Source: Streptomyces musisoli
GTDB taxonomy: Bacteria > Actinomycetota > Actinomycetes > Streptomycetales > Streptomycetaceae
Assembly: GCF_016741855.1 (NCBI RefSeq)
Contig: NZ_JAERRH010000005.1
Span: 124,001 to 188,000, forward strand
Length of the DNA: 64,000 bases
Direction: 5' to 3'
Within the stretch, counting starts at the first letter, position 1, and every line of letters starts with the position of its first letter. The notes below the pieces were generated by a model that worked only from the letters and a program-made list of their open reading frames with translations, searched no databases and was not told the DNA's origin. Below, in pieces: positions 7,654 to 15,744 of the stretch. A program made the position numbers and the translations under genes.

Positions 7654-7695
7654 CCGTTCAGGGTGTCACGTCCGTTCCCGCGCCCCGGCCGCGGT

Positions 7696-7748
7696 CCCGG
7701 TGAATCCGGTCACCGGATGGTCCCCGGTGAATCCGGTCACCGGATGGT
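7696..7748. repeat. 26-base direct repeat spanning the stop codon of the PASTA kinase
   Basis: Two identical 26-base copies at 7696-7721 and 7723-7748. Each contains the palindrome ATCCGGT-C-ACCGGAT. The second copy includes the kinase stop codon and its last codons. The palindromes may act as transcription stops for the kinase gene. Confidence 0.9.
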
Positions 7749-9674
7749 GATCGTGATCGTCGACCCCTTGGGCGCCGTGTCGCCGCCCTCCACCGACTGC
7801 TCCTTCACGGTGTCGCCGAACAGCCCGAGCAGACCGCGGTCCTCGTCCACCTCGAAGCCCGCACCCTCCAGGGCGTCGTGGGCGTCGTCCACGCTGTCCC
7901 CGACCACGTCCGGGACCTCGATCATCTCCGGGCCCTTGGACAGCGTCAGCGTCACCGTGTCGCCCTCGGCGGCCTGGGTTCCCTCGGCCGGGCTCTGCGC
8001 TGCGACCTTGCCGCTGTCGTACTCGGAGTTGACCCGCTTGTCGGCGACCTTCACCTTCAGGCCGGCGTTCGTCAGTTCTTCCCTGGCGCTGTCCAGGTCG
8101 TCACCGGTGACGTCCGGCATGTCCACGGGGCTGCCCTTGCTGACGACCAGCGCGATCGCCGAGCCCGCGTGCCGCTTGGTGCCCGCGTCCGGCGTCGTAC
8201 GGATCACCGAGCCCCGGGCGACGTCGTCGCTGAACTCGCGGGTGACCATGCCCGGCTCCAGGCCGTCCGCCTTCAGCCGCGCCTCGGCCTTGGCGCGCGG
8301 CTGCCCCTCCACGTTCGGCACGTTCACCGTCTCCGGGCCCAGTGACACGGTCAGCGTCACCGAGTCGTGGTCCCGGATGCGCGCGCCCGGCGCCGGGTCG
8401 CTGCCGATCACCGTGCCCCGCTCGACGGTGTCGCTGTAGGTGCGCTTGACCTGGCCGACGTCGAGCCCGGCCGACTTCAGCCGGTCCCTCGCCTGCGCCT
8501 CGGTCTTCGTCAGCAGTGGCGGCACCTTGGTGAACTGGCCGGAGTTGATGTACCAGACACCGGCGCCCACGCCGAACACCACCAGCACGGCCGTGATCAG
8601 CGCCAGCACCGTGCGCCGGGGCCGGGCCGGGCGCCGGCGGGGAGGCACGGGCGGGCTCTGGAACCGGGCGGTGCGGTCGAAGCCGTCGCCGGGTGCGTCC
8701 CCGGGTGCGTCCTCGTTGACGGGCAGTGGCCTGGGCACGGTCAGCGCGCGCGGGATCACGCTCGTCCGGTCCTCGGCGTTGTCGTGGTCCGCGGTCAGCG
8801 CCTGCGGCGGCAGCGCGTCCAGCTGCTCGTCGGTCAGCGGCCGGCGGGCCTCGCGCACCTGGGCGAGCAGCGCCACGGCGTCGTGCGGGCGGACGTCCGG
8901 GGTGCGGGCGGTGGCCGACGCGACCAGTTCGTCCAGCGTGTACGGCAGCCCGGGGACGAGCGCCGAGGGCGGCGGCACGTCCTCGTGGAGGTGCTTGTAG
9001 AGCACCTGGGCCGGGGAGTCCCCGGAGTGCGGCTTCGTGCCCGTGAGCATCTCGTACAGCACGACACCGCACGCGTACACGTCGACGCGGGGGTCCGTGG
9101 TGCCCTGCTCGATCTGCTCGGGCGCGAGGTAGGAGACGGTACCGAGCACGGCACCGGTCGTGCTGGTCACCGTGTCCACGGAGCGCACCAGCCCGAAGTC
9201 GGCGACCTTGACCCGGCCGTCGTCGCCTATCAGCACGTTCTCGGGCTTCATGTCGCGGTGCACGAACCCGGCGCGGTGCGCGGCACCGAGCGCGGCGAGC
9301 ACCGGCTCCAGGATGTCCAGCGCGGCCCGCGGCTGCACGGCACCCCGCTCCCGCAGCACGTCCCGCAGGGTGCAGCCGGCGATGTACTCCATCGCCAGGT
9401 AGACGTACGACCCGTCGGTGCCCTGGTCGTAGACCTGCACCACGTTGGGGTGGTCGAGCCGGGCGACGGACTTCGCCTCCCGGATGAACCGCTCGACGAA
9501 GGCCCCGTCGGACGCGAGCGTCGGGTGCATCACCTTCAGCGCGAGAACGCGGTCCAGGCGGGTGTCCAGGGCCCGGTAGACCGTGGCCATCCCGCCCGCC
9601 GCGATCCGCGCGTCGACGCGATACCGGCCGTCGAGCACCTGCCCGACGAGGGGGTCCTGAAGGGTCGTATCCAC
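7737..9674 (-). CDS. PASTA-domain Ser/Thr protein kinase (PknB/PknL type)
   Basis: 645 residues. The kinase domain has the glycine loop at ~24-31, catalytic Lys47 (ALKVM), HRDMKPEN at 139-146, DFG at 159-161 and an activation loop rich in Thr/Ser followed by APEQ. A proline/arginine-rich juxtamembrane stretch leads to one transmembrane segment at ~356-376, then four PASTA domains to the C-terminus, which in this family sense muropeptides or lipid II. The GTG at 9674 (MDTTLQDPLV) is chosen; the upstream in-frame sequence is repetitive spacer. Synteny with mycobacterial pknL, Rv2175c and the DAHP synthase gene suggests a PknL orthologue, with the Rv2175c-like protein at 14402 as a candidate substrate. 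Confidence 0.94.
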   Translation of the reverse strand: MDTTLQDPLVGQVLDGRYRVDARIAAGGMATVYRALDTRLDRVLALKVMHPTLASDGAFVERFIREAKSVARLDHPNVVQVYDQGTDGSYVYLAMEYIAGCTLRDVLRERGAVQPRAALDILEPVLAALGAAHRAGFVHRDMKPENVLIGDDGRVKVADFGLVRSVDTVTSTTGAVLGTVSYLAPEQIEQGTTDPRVDVYACGVVLYEMLTGTKPHSGDSPAQVLYKHLHEDVPPPSALVPGLPYTLDELVASATARTPDVRPHDAVALLAQVREARRPLTDEQLDALPPQALTADHDNAEDRTSVIPRALTVPRPLPVNEDAPGDAPGDGFDRTARFQSPPVPPRRRPARPRRTVLALITAVLVVFGVGAGVWYINSGQFTKVPPLLTKTEAQARDRLKSAGLDVGQVKRTYSDTVERGTVIGSDPAPGARIRDHDSVTLTVSLGPETVNVPNVEGQPRAKAEARLKADGLEPGMVTREFSDDVARGSVIRTTPDAGTKRHAGSAIALVVSKGSPVDMPDVTGDDLDSAREELTNAGLKVKVADKRVNSEYDSGKVAAQSPAEGTQAAEGDTVTLTLSKGPEMIEVPDVVGDSVDDAHDALEGAGFEVDEDRGLLGLFGDTVKEQSVEGGDTAPKGSTITITIR

Positions 9675-9899
9675 GAGAGGCGAGTCTACGAGGGAGCACC
9701 GACACGACCGCCCCGCCCACCGGCATTGGAGCGGTACTGAAGCCGACCTGTGACGCTTCCCACGCACACGGCCCGGACCGACGGCAGAACCACCACCCCG
9801 CAACGGACAGCCGCCCCAGGCCCCTGACAGCGCCCCCTCACGCCCCGCCACCGCCGACAACGGAGCCACCGGTCCGCACGCGCGCCGCTCCAGACGTGT

Positions 9900-10304
9900 G
9901 CGGATCCCCACACAAGCCGATCCCCACGCGTGCCGATCCGGACGTGGCCGATCCGCGCGGACGCCGAGCCCTGCCCACCACGCCCCGCGGTCGCCGTGGT
10001 GGAGGCATGGATCCGGACGTGCGCCTGTCCCTGAGCAGCCCACGCCCCGCGGTCGCGTGCAGCCCACGGCCCGCGGTCGCCGGTGGTGGATGCGTGGATC
10101 CGTACGTGCGCTTGTCCCTGCGCAGCCCACGCCCCGCGGTCGCCGGCGCTGGAGTCGTGGATCCGGACCTGCGCCTGTGCCTGCCCACCACGTTCCGCGG
10201 TCGCCGGAGGTGGAGGCGTGGATCCGGACGTGCGCCATTCCTGTGTGCCCACGGCGCCATTCCTGTGTGCCCACGGCCCGCGGTCGCCGGTGGTGGAGGC
10301 GTTT
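9900..10304. repeat. Degenerate ~62-base tandem repeat array
   Basis: Six copies of the core CCGCGGTCGC lie at 9985, 10047, 10071, 10134, 10195 and 10278. They alternate with copies of a GTGGATCC(G/T)ACGTGCG segment, giving a unit of ~62 bases with one short (24) and one long (83) interval. More decayed GATCC-containing units occur at 9900-9955. The copies are divergent, so the array is old, and there are no unique spacers of constant length. Confidence 0.88.
10232..10275. repeat. Perfect 22-base tandem duplication inside the array
   Basis: Bases 10232-10253 are repeated exactly at 10254-10275 (each begins GCGCCATTCCTG). The identity points to a much more recent event than the surrounding degenerate array and accounts for the one long interval. 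Confidence 0.95.
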
Positions 10305-10381
10305 CGCGGGTGGTTCAGCCTGTCAGGGGACGGTGACGGGTGGTGCGTGGGTGGGCAGGAAATGCCCCGCCGCCGCACCGG

Positions 10382-11176
10382 TCAGAACGCGGGACGCTCG
10401 GGATCCAGCACGGCCAGGCCCTCCGCAGGAGACGACGCCTCGGCGAGATACCGCCGCGGAATGCGCCCGGCCAGCCGAGCCAGCCGGCCCCCCTCCACCG
10501 CGTGCCGCATGGCGCAGGCCATCAGCTCCGGCTCCTGCGCCCGCGTCACCGCCGACGCCAGCATCACCCCGGCGCAGCCCAGCTCCATCGCCAGCGCCGC
10601 GTCGGACGCCGTACCGGCCCCCGCGTCCAGGATCACCGGCACGCGCGCGTGCTCCACGATCAGCTGGAAGTTGTGCGGGTTGCGGATGCCGAGCCCGGAA
10701 CCGATCGGCGAACCGAGCGGCATGACCGCCGCACAGCCGACGTCCTCCAGCTTCCGCGCGAGCACGGGATCGTCGTTGGTGTACGGCAGCACCGTGAACC
10801 CGTCGTCCACCAGCGTCTCCGCCGCATCCAGCAGCTCCACCGGATCCGGCAGCAGCGTCCGCTCGTCGGCGATGACCTCCAGCTTGACCAGGTCCGTGCC
10901 CAGCGCCTCCCGGGCCAGCCGCGCGGTCAGCACGGCCTCCCCGGCGGTGAAGCAGCCCGCCGTGTTCGGCAGCACCCGGATGCCCAGCCGCTCCAGCACC
11001 GAAAGCACCGAGCCGTGCACGGAGGGGTCCACCCGGCGCATGGCCACCGTCGTCAGTTCCGTACCGGAGGCGATCAGCGCCCGTTCCAGCACCTCCAGGC
11101 TCGGCGCCCCGCCCGTGCCCATGATCAGCCGGGACGAGAAGGTCAGCCCACCGAGGACCAGGGGATCGTCAGCCAT
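10382..11176 (-). CDS. thiG: Thiazole synthase
   Basis: Builds the thiazole phosphate of thiamin from deoxyxylulose 5-phosphate, dehydroglycine and ThiS-thiocarboxylate. The 264 residues form a TIM barrel with family motifs LIMGTGGAPS near the start, KLEVIADE (region of the Schiff-base Lys), LPYTNDDPVLA, MPLGSPIGSG, and DAGAGTASDAALAMELG (phosphate site). The ATG at 11176 lies 3 bases after the thiS stop. It is last in the thiO-thiS-thiG operon. Confidence 0.97.
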   Translation of the reverse strand: MADDPLVLGGLTFSSRLIMGTGGAPSLEVLERALIASGTELTTVAMRRVDPSVHGSVLSVLERLGIRVLPNTAGCFTAGEAVLTARLAREALGTDLVKLEVIADERTLLPDPVELLDAAETLVDDGFTVLPYTNDDPVLARKLEDVGCAAVMPLGSPIGSGLGIRNPHNFQLIVEHARVPVILDAGAGTASDAALAMELGCAGVMLASAVTRAQEPELMACAMRHAVEGGRLARLAGRIPRRYLAEASSPAEGLAVLDPERPAF

Positions 11177-11179
11177 GGT

Positions 11180-11392
11180 TCAGCCTCCTTGCACGGCCGT
11201 GAGGACTTCGACACGGTCACCCTCGGCGAGGGCGGTCGTCGCCCACTGCGTGCGCGGGACGACGGTCTCGTTGACGGCGGCGGCCACCCCGCGCGGCGCC
11301 GCGGTCAGGGTCTGGACGAGGGAGTCCAGCGCGGTGCCGGCGGCCACCCGCCGGGGTTCGCCGTTGACGGAGATGGTGACGGAGAGGTTCAT
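11180..11392 (-). CDS. thiS: Sulfur carrier protein ThiS
   Basis: A 70-residue ubiquitin-like protein ending in the essential Gly-Gly (TAVQGG), which is adenylated and thiocarboxylated to deliver sulfur for the thiazole ring. Its ATG overlaps the thiO stop in an ATGA arrangement, so translation of thiO and thiS is coupled. The adenylating enzyme ThiF is not in the window. Confidence 0.96.
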   Translation of the reverse strand: MNLSVTISVNGEPRRVAAGTALDSLVQTLTAAPRGVAAAVNETVVPRTQWATTALAEGDRVEVLTAVQGG

Positions 11393-12558
11393 GCGGGCTG
11401 CTCCAGCTGTTCCATGAGCGCGGCGCCGAACCGCCGCGGGGTGAACGGGCGTGCCTCCTCGGGGAGTTCACCGGTGACCAGGGCGTGCGCCAGCACGTCC
11501 CCGGTGACCGGTGTGAGCAGCACGCCGTTGCGGTGGTGCCCGGTGGCCAGCAGCAGCCCGGCCAGACCGGACGGGCCGAGCAGCGGGGCGTTGTCGGGGG
11601 AGCCGGGGCGCAGCCCGGCCCGGGTCTCGGTGAGCGGCAGCTCGGTGATGCCGGGCACCAGCTCGTGGGCGTCGCGCAGCAGCTCGTACACGCCTCCGGC
11701 GGTGACGGTCGTGTCCCAGCCCACTTCCTCGGTGGTGGCGCCGACAACCAGTTCACCGTTCTCCCGGGGCACCAGGTAGACATGGCTGCCGCGCACCACG
11801 GCCCGCACGGTCCGGCTCAGGAACGGCGCGTACCGGCGCGGCACGGTCAGCCGCAGCACCTGCCCCTTGACCGGCCGCACCGGCGGCAGCAGCTCGTCCG
11901 GCACACCCGCCAGGCGCCCGCTCAGGCTTCCCGCGGCGAGCACCACCCGCTCCGCGCGCAGCCCGGTGCCGTCCGCCGTGGTGACCCCGACGGCCCGGTC
12001 CCGCTCCACGTCCAGCCGCTCCGCCCAGACGCGGTGGAAGACCACGCCGGCCCGCTCGCAGGCGGTCACCAGGGCCGCCGCCAGCCGGCGCGGGTCGACC
12101 TGGTGGTCGCCGTCGACCCGCAGCCCGCCGCGCACCCCCGGCGCGAGCATCGGCTCCAGCCGTCGGCACTCCCGCCCGGACAGCCACTCCGACTCGAGGC
12201 CCGAGCGCTGCTGGAGCGCATGGAGTTCGCGCAGGTGGGCGCGGTCGTCGGCGTCGAGCGCGACGGCGAGCGTGCCGCAGCGGCGATAGCCGAGGTCGTG
12301 GCCGGTCAGTTCGCTCAGCTCGGCCGCGAACGCCGGGTAGCGGCGGGCCGACTCCAGGTTCAGGGCGAGCAGGGTCTCCTCGCCGTAGTGCAGCTCGGTG
12401 ACCGCGGCCAGCATCCCGGCGGCCACCTGCGCGGCCCCGCCCCCCGGCTCGGGGTCCACGACGGCCGTGGCGAGCCCGCGCTGCGCCGCCCGCCAGGCCG
12501 TGACCAGGCCGATGATCCCGCCCCCGATGACGAGGACGTCGGACGTACGTGACGACAT
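11389..12558 (-). CDS. thiO: Glycine oxidase ThiO
   Basis: FAD enzyme that oxidises glycine to the dehydroglycine needed by ThiG, the aerobic alternative to ThiH. The 389 residues open with the dinucleotide motif VIGGGIIGLVTAW and have DAO-family features: VKGQVLRLT, YLVPRENGELVVGAT, the substrate-arginine region ETRAGLRPGSPDN, and the C-terminal LLATGHHRNGVLLTP. The ATG at 12558 lies just after the TPP riboswitch, with GGGAGGGG as ribosome-binding site within its 3' edge. Confidence 0.96.
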   Translation of the reverse strand: MSSRTSDVLVIGGGIIGLVTAWRAAQRGLATAVVDPEPGGGAAQVAAGMLAAVTELHYGEETLLALNLESARRYPAFAAELSELTGHDLGYRRCGTLAVALDADDRAHLRELHALQQRSGLESEWLSGRECRRLEPMLAPGVRGGLRVDGDHQVDPRRLAAALVTACERAGVVFHRVWAERLDVERDRAVGVTTADGTGLRAERVVLAAGSLSGRLAGVPDELLPPVRPVKGQVLRLTVPRRYAPFLSRTVRAVVRGSHVYLVPRENGELVVGATTEEVGWDTTVTAGGVYELLRDAHELVPGITELPLTETRAGLRPGSPDNAPLLGPSGLAGLLLATGHHRNGVLLTPVTGDVLAHALVTGELPEEARPFTPRRFGAALMEQLEQPA

Positions 12559-12565
12559 GGGCGTT

Positions 12566-12656
12566 CAGCCCCTCCCTTCGCCGGCATGACCCGGATCAGG
12601 TTCGTACGGTCGGAGGCCGCCCAGCCTCCCTCTCAGCCCGGTGCGTCCGGGCTCCC
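12566..12656 (-). ncRNA. TPP (THI-box) riboswitch controlling thiOSG
   Basis: The minus strand reads, in order, the conserved TPP aptamer blocks CTGAGAGGGA, GAACCTGATC and GGTCATGCCGGCGAAGGGA, with outer pairing AGCCC/GGGCT. The aptamer's 3' edge abuts the thiO ribosome-binding site (GGGAGGGG), with no room for a terminator, so TPP binding most likely blocks translation initiation. Confidence 0.96.
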
Positions 12657-12721
12657 GCGAGTGCTTGTACGGTGGCCACCCTAGCCCGCCGCCCCAGTCA
12701 CCCGTAAGGGAGCCCCGCTTC

Positions 12722-13072
12722 ATGACCCGGTCGCTCGACGGACTGACCTTCGCCCCCGTGTCGGACCAGGCCCCAGGTCAGGTGGGTACCCGCACCCGGT
12801 TCGCGTACCACGAGGAGGACGGCGGGATCTGGGCCGAGTACGCGGGCGGCGACGTCGTGCGCGGCCACCTGGTCGGCACCCGCGAGGCGGACCGGCTCGA
12901 CTTCCGGTACGTGCAGCTCAGGACCGACGGGACGACCGCCTCGGGGCACTGCGTGTCCACGGTCGTGGAGCTGGCGGACGGCCGGCTGCGGCTGGAGGAG
13001 ACCTGGGAGTGGGAGTCCGGGCCGGGCTCCGGCACGAGCGTTGTGGAGCAGGTCACCGAGCACGCCCCCTGA
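12722..13072 (+). CDS. Conserved hypothetical protein, small beta-rich
   Basis: 116 residues, no signal peptide or membrane segment. It is rich in alternating charged/hydrophobic strands and Gly-Asp turns, with GIWAEYAGGDVVRGHLVGT and a C-terminal Trp-rich RLEETWEWESG. The pattern recalls lipocalin-like or small beta-barrel folds found in actinomycetes, but I do not recognise a characterised family. The ATG at 12722 follows TAAGGGAG. It runs divergently from the thi operon; its stop is 32 bases before the next gene's start. Confidence 0.7.
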   Translation: MTRSLDGLTFAPVSDQAPGQVGTRTRFAYHEEDGGIWAEYAGGDVVRGHLVGTREADRLDFRYVQLRTDGTTASGHCVSTVVELADGRLRLEETWEWESGPGSGTSVVEQVTEHAP

Positions 13073-13098
13073 CTGACTGTCCGTCATGTGTCTATGGT
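13069..13098 (+). promoter_or_regulatory. Probable promoter of the FAD oxidoreductase, giving a leaderless mRNA
   Basis: CTGACT (13069-13074), an 18-base spacer and TATGGT (13093-13098) place the start of transcription at 13105, which is the G of the GTG start codon. No Shine-Dalgarno sequence precedes that GTG. Confidence 0.55.
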
Positions 13099-13104
13099 GA
13101 TCAG

Positions 13105-14337
13105 GTGAGCGAGCAGACAGCGGAAGAGGGCACGTCACAGGGCCGGCACGTGGTCGTCGTCGGTGCGGGCATGGCCGGGGTGCAGACCGCGGTCGCCCTG
13201 CGGGAACAGGGTTTCCGGGGCCGTGTGACCGTCATCGGTGGCGAGCCGCACCAGCCGTACGACCGGCCGCCGCTGTCGAAGGCCGTGCTGCTCGGCAAGG
13301 CCGAGGACTCCGCCTTCGACGTGGACTTCGAGTCCCTCGGGGTCGAGCTGCGGCTCGGCTGCGAGGTGCAGGGCCTCAGGCCCGCCGCGCACGAGCTGGA
13401 CACCGAGTCGGGTCCGGTCCCGTACGACGTCCTGGTCGTCGCCACCGGCGCCGAACCGATCACGCTGCCCGGTACCGAGGGCGTGCCCGGGGTGCATCTG
13501 CTGCGCACCCTGGACGACGCCGAGCGGCTGCGGCCCGTGCTCGCCCGGCAGCACGACATCGTGGTCGTCGGCGCCGGCTGGATCGGCGCCGAGTTCGCCA
13601 CCGCCGCCCGCGAGGCCGGCTGCGCGGTGACCGTCGTGGAGGCCGCCGGCCACCCGCTCGCCGGTGCGCTGCCCGCCGAGGTCGCCGCGCCCATGGCCGC
13701 CTGGTACGCCGACAGCGGCACGGACCTGCGCACCCACGCGCGCGTGGAGCGCGTCGAGCCCGGCGCGGTGGTGCTCGCCGACGGCACCCGGCTGCCCGCG
13801 GGCGCCGTCGTCGTCGGCATCGGCGCCCGCCCCGCCACCGGCTGGCTGGCGGGCTCCGGCATCGAGCTGGGCGCGCACGGCGAGGTCCTCGCCGACGCCG
13901 GCCTGCGCACCTCCCTGCCGGACGTGTACGCGGTCGGCGACTGCGCCTCCTTCCCGTCGGCCCGGTACGGCGAACGGCTCCTCGTCCACCACTGGGACAA
14001 CGCCTTGCAGGGCCCGCGCACGGTCGCCGCGAACATCCTCGGCGAGACCCCGGCGCTCTACGACCCGGTGCCGTACTTCTGGTCGGAGCAGTTCGGCCGG
14101 TTCGTGCAGCACGCCGGCCACCATGCCGCGGCCGACCGCATGGTGTGGCGCGGCGACCCGGCGGGCCCGTCCTGGACGGTGTGCTGGCTGCGCGAGGGCC
14201 GCCTGGTGGCCCTGCTGGCCGTCGGCCGTCCGCGCGACCTTGCCCAGGGCCGCCGCCTGATCGAGGCGGGCCGGCACCTGGACGCCGAGGCCCTGTCCGA
14301 CCCGGCCCGCCCCCTGAAGGACGCGACGGCCGACTAG
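13105..14337 (+). CDS. FAD-dependent NAD(P)H:ferredoxin reductase-like oxidoreductase
   Basis: 410 residues. N-terminal FAD Rossmann motif VVVVGAGMAGVQTA, the PYDRPPLSK segment typical of ferredoxin, rubredoxin and putidaredoxin reductases, a second nucleotide motif VVVGAGWIGAEFA, the FAD motif VYAVGDCASF, and a C-terminal reductase domain (YFWSEQFGRFVQ). It has no CxxC redox pair, consistent with direct transfer from FAD to an iron-sulfur partner. Such enzymes serve P450s or Rieske oxygenases, but no ferredoxin or oxygenase gene is adjacent. Confidence 0.9.
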   Translation: MSEQTAEEGTSQGRHVVVVGAGMAGVQTAVALREQGFRGRVTVIGGEPHQPYDRPPLSKAVLLGKAEDSAFDVDFESLGVELRLGCEVQGLRPAAHELDTESGPVPYDVLVVATGAEPITLPGTEGVPGVHLLRTLDDAERLRPVLARQHDIVVVGAGWIGAEFATAAREAGCAVTVVEAAGHPLAGALPAEVAAPMAAWYADSGTDLRTHARVERVEPGAVVLADGTRLPAGAVVVGIGARPATGWLAGSGIELGAHGEVLADAGLRTSLPDVYAVGDCASFPSARYGERLLVHHWDNALQGPRTVAANILGETPALYDPVPYFWSEQFGRFVQHAGHHAAADRMVWRGDPAGPSWTVCWLREGRLVALLAVGRPRDLAQGRRLIEAGRHLDAEALSDPARPLKDATAD

Positions 14338-14401
14338 CAGGCCGTCCCGGGTGGACCTGCCTGACTTCCGACTGTCAGTGGGGGATGGCAGGCTTGTCCT
14401 C

Positions 14402-14767
14402 GTGACCGAGATTGACGCAAAGATCGATGCTCTCGTCCCCGCCTGGCTCACCCTCCCCGACATCGCCGAACAATTCGGTGTCGAGGTGACGCGCGTCCGG
14501 CAGCTGGTCAAGGAGGGCCAGCTCATCGCCGTGCGCCGAGGTGAGAACCGGGCGCTGCACGTCCCCGCCGCCTTCATCGACGGGGACAAGGTCGTCAAGG
14601 GCCTGACCGGGACCCTGACGCTCCTGCGGGACGACGGCTTCACGGTCGAAGAGATGATCGAGTGGCTCTTCACCCCCGACCCGACCCTGCCCGGCACCCC
14701 CGCGCAGGCCCTGAGCGAGAATCGCGGCACGGAGGTGAAGCGCCGCGCCCAGGCGCTCGCCGTCTGA
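14402..14767 (+). CDS. Rv2175c-like winged-helix DNA-binding protein
   Basis: 121 residues. The N-terminal half holds a helix-turn-helix (WLTLPDIAEQF then VTRVRQLVKEG), followed by the Rv2175c-type C-terminal domain (LRDDGFTVEEMIEWLFTPD). In Mycobacterium tuberculosis Rv2175c is a DNA-binding protein phosphorylated by the neighbouring kinase PknL; here a PASTA kinase gene lies ~5 kb away and the DAHP synthase gene ~10 kb away, as in mycobacteria. The GTG at 14402 has no ribosome-binding site, and CAGGCT ends 7 bases upstream, so a leaderless message is likely. Confidence 0.85.
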   Translation: MTEIDAKIDALVPAWLTLPDIAEQFGVEVTRVRQLVKEGQLIAVRRGENRALHVPAAFIDGDKVVKGLTGTLTLLRDDGFTVEEMIEWLFTPDPTLPGTPAQALSENRGTEVKRRAQALAV

Positions 14768-14859
14768 ACCGACCCGCAGCAGGAGGTGGCGTGCGGGCCG
14801 GACGCCCGCGCGCCACCGCCGAGAACCGCCAGGGACACCGACCACGGGGGGACCCACGC

Positions 14860-15507
14860 ATGTCCGACACCGCCCGCGCCGCGCTCGCCGACGCCCGCCT
14901 GTACCTCTGCACGGACGCCCGCAAGCGGCAGGGGGACCTGCCCGAGTTCCTGGACGCGGTCCTGGCCGGCGGTGTCGACATCGTGCAGCTGCGGGACAAG
15001 GGCATGGAGGCCGCCGAGGAGCTGGAGCACCTGCGGGTGTTCGCCGACGCCTGCGCCCGGCACGGCAAGCTGCTCGCGGTCAACGACCGGGCGGACGTCG
15101 CCCATGCCGCCCGCGCCGGCGTGCTCCACCTCGGCCAGGGCGACCTGCCGGTTCCCGCGGCCCGGGCGATCCTCGGCGACGGGGTGCTGATCGGCCGCTC
15201 CACGCACGCCGAGGACGAGGCCGCCGCTGCCGCCGTCCAGGAGGGCGTGGACTACTTCTGCACCGGCCCCTGCTGGCCCACCCCCACCAAGCCCGGCCGC
15301 CACGCCCCCGGCCTCGACCTGGTCCGCCACACGGCGGCCCTCGGCACCGACCGCCCCTGGTTCGCCATCGGCGGCATCGACCTCGGCAACCTGGACCAGG
15401 TGCTGGACGCGGGTGCCCGCAGGGTGGTCGTGGTCCGCGCGATCACCGAGGCGGACGACCCGGGCGCTGCGGCGGCGGAGTTCGCCAAGCGGCTGCGGCA
15501 GGGCTAG
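14860..15507 (+). CDS. thiE: Thiamine-phosphate synthase
   Basis: Joins HMP diphosphate and thiazole phosphate to make thiamine phosphate. It has 215 residues in a TIM-barrel fold with YLCTDAR, VDIVQLRDKGM (diphosphate contacts), LAVNDRADVA, GVLHLGQGD, IGRSTHAEDE, and FAIGGIDLGN. The ATG at 14860 has CACGGGGGGA upstream. It lies 2.3 kb from thiOSG on the opposite strand and shows no THI box of its own in the 92 bases after the Rv2175c-like gene. Confidence 0.95.
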   Translation: MSDTARAALADARLYLCTDARKRQGDLPEFLDAVLAGGVDIVQLRDKGMEAAEELEHLRVFADACARHGKLLAVNDRADVAHAARAGVLHLGQGDLPVPAARAILGDGVLIGRSTHAEDEAAAAAVQEGVDYFCTGPCWPTPTKPGRHAPGLDLVRHTAALGTDRPWFAIGGIDLGNLDQVLDAGARRVVVVRAITEADDPGAAAAEFAKRLRQG

Positions 15508-15562
15508 GATCTCTCGGTCGGATCATGCCGGCCCGCCCCACACGGAAGCCCCGGCGGTCGGT

Positions 15563-15630
15563 CCCAGCGGTCAACCGGTGGGTGCTCCCGACGGTGATCC
15601 GGTGGGCGGTCCCGACGGTGATCCGGTGGG
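15563..15630. repeat. 24-base tandem repeat, three copies
   Basis: Copies of CCCGACGGTGATCCGGTGGG at 15587-15606 and 15611-15630 are identical. A degenerate copy sits at 15563-15582. The period is 24 bases. It lies 55 bases past the thiE stop, in a spacer with no gene. Confidence 0.88.
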
Positions 15631-15709
15631 GGCGGTGACCCGCTGGTCCGGGTTTCTGTCCAAGGGGTGGACAGGAAGCCGACAATTCGGGCAAATTTCG
15701 TACGTGTGG

Positions 15710-15738
15710 TTGGGTGACCGCCCACCCCTGACTAACCT
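15710..15738 (+). promoter_or_regulatory. metF promoter giving a leaderless mRNA
   Basis: TTGGGT (15710-15715), a 17-base spacer and TAACCT (15733-15738). Seven bases later is the A of the metF ATG (15745), so transcription should begin at the start codon. No Shine-Dalgarno sequence is present. Confidence 0.7.
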
Positions 15739-15744
15739 GCGGGT

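Larger units (their letters stand above)
9675..10381. other. 707-base intergenic spacer without a credible gene
   Basis: Between the start of the kinase gene and the end of thiG I see no open frame with start, ribosome-binding site and protein-like composition. Frames that stay open on both strands are translations of the repeats listed separately. The first ~90 bases must hold the kinase promoter, but no clear -35/-10 pair stands out. Confidence 0.6.

Noticed and set aside
9675..10274. A 200-residue N-terminal extension of the PASTA kinase
   Set aside because: It is a translation of the intergenic repeats and lacks conserved residues; GTG 9674 starts the kinase as in homologues.
9985..10287. 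Possible CRISPR array
   Set aside because: The repeats are short and divergent, spacing is irregular (24-83 bases), spacers are repeats themselves, and no cas gene is present.
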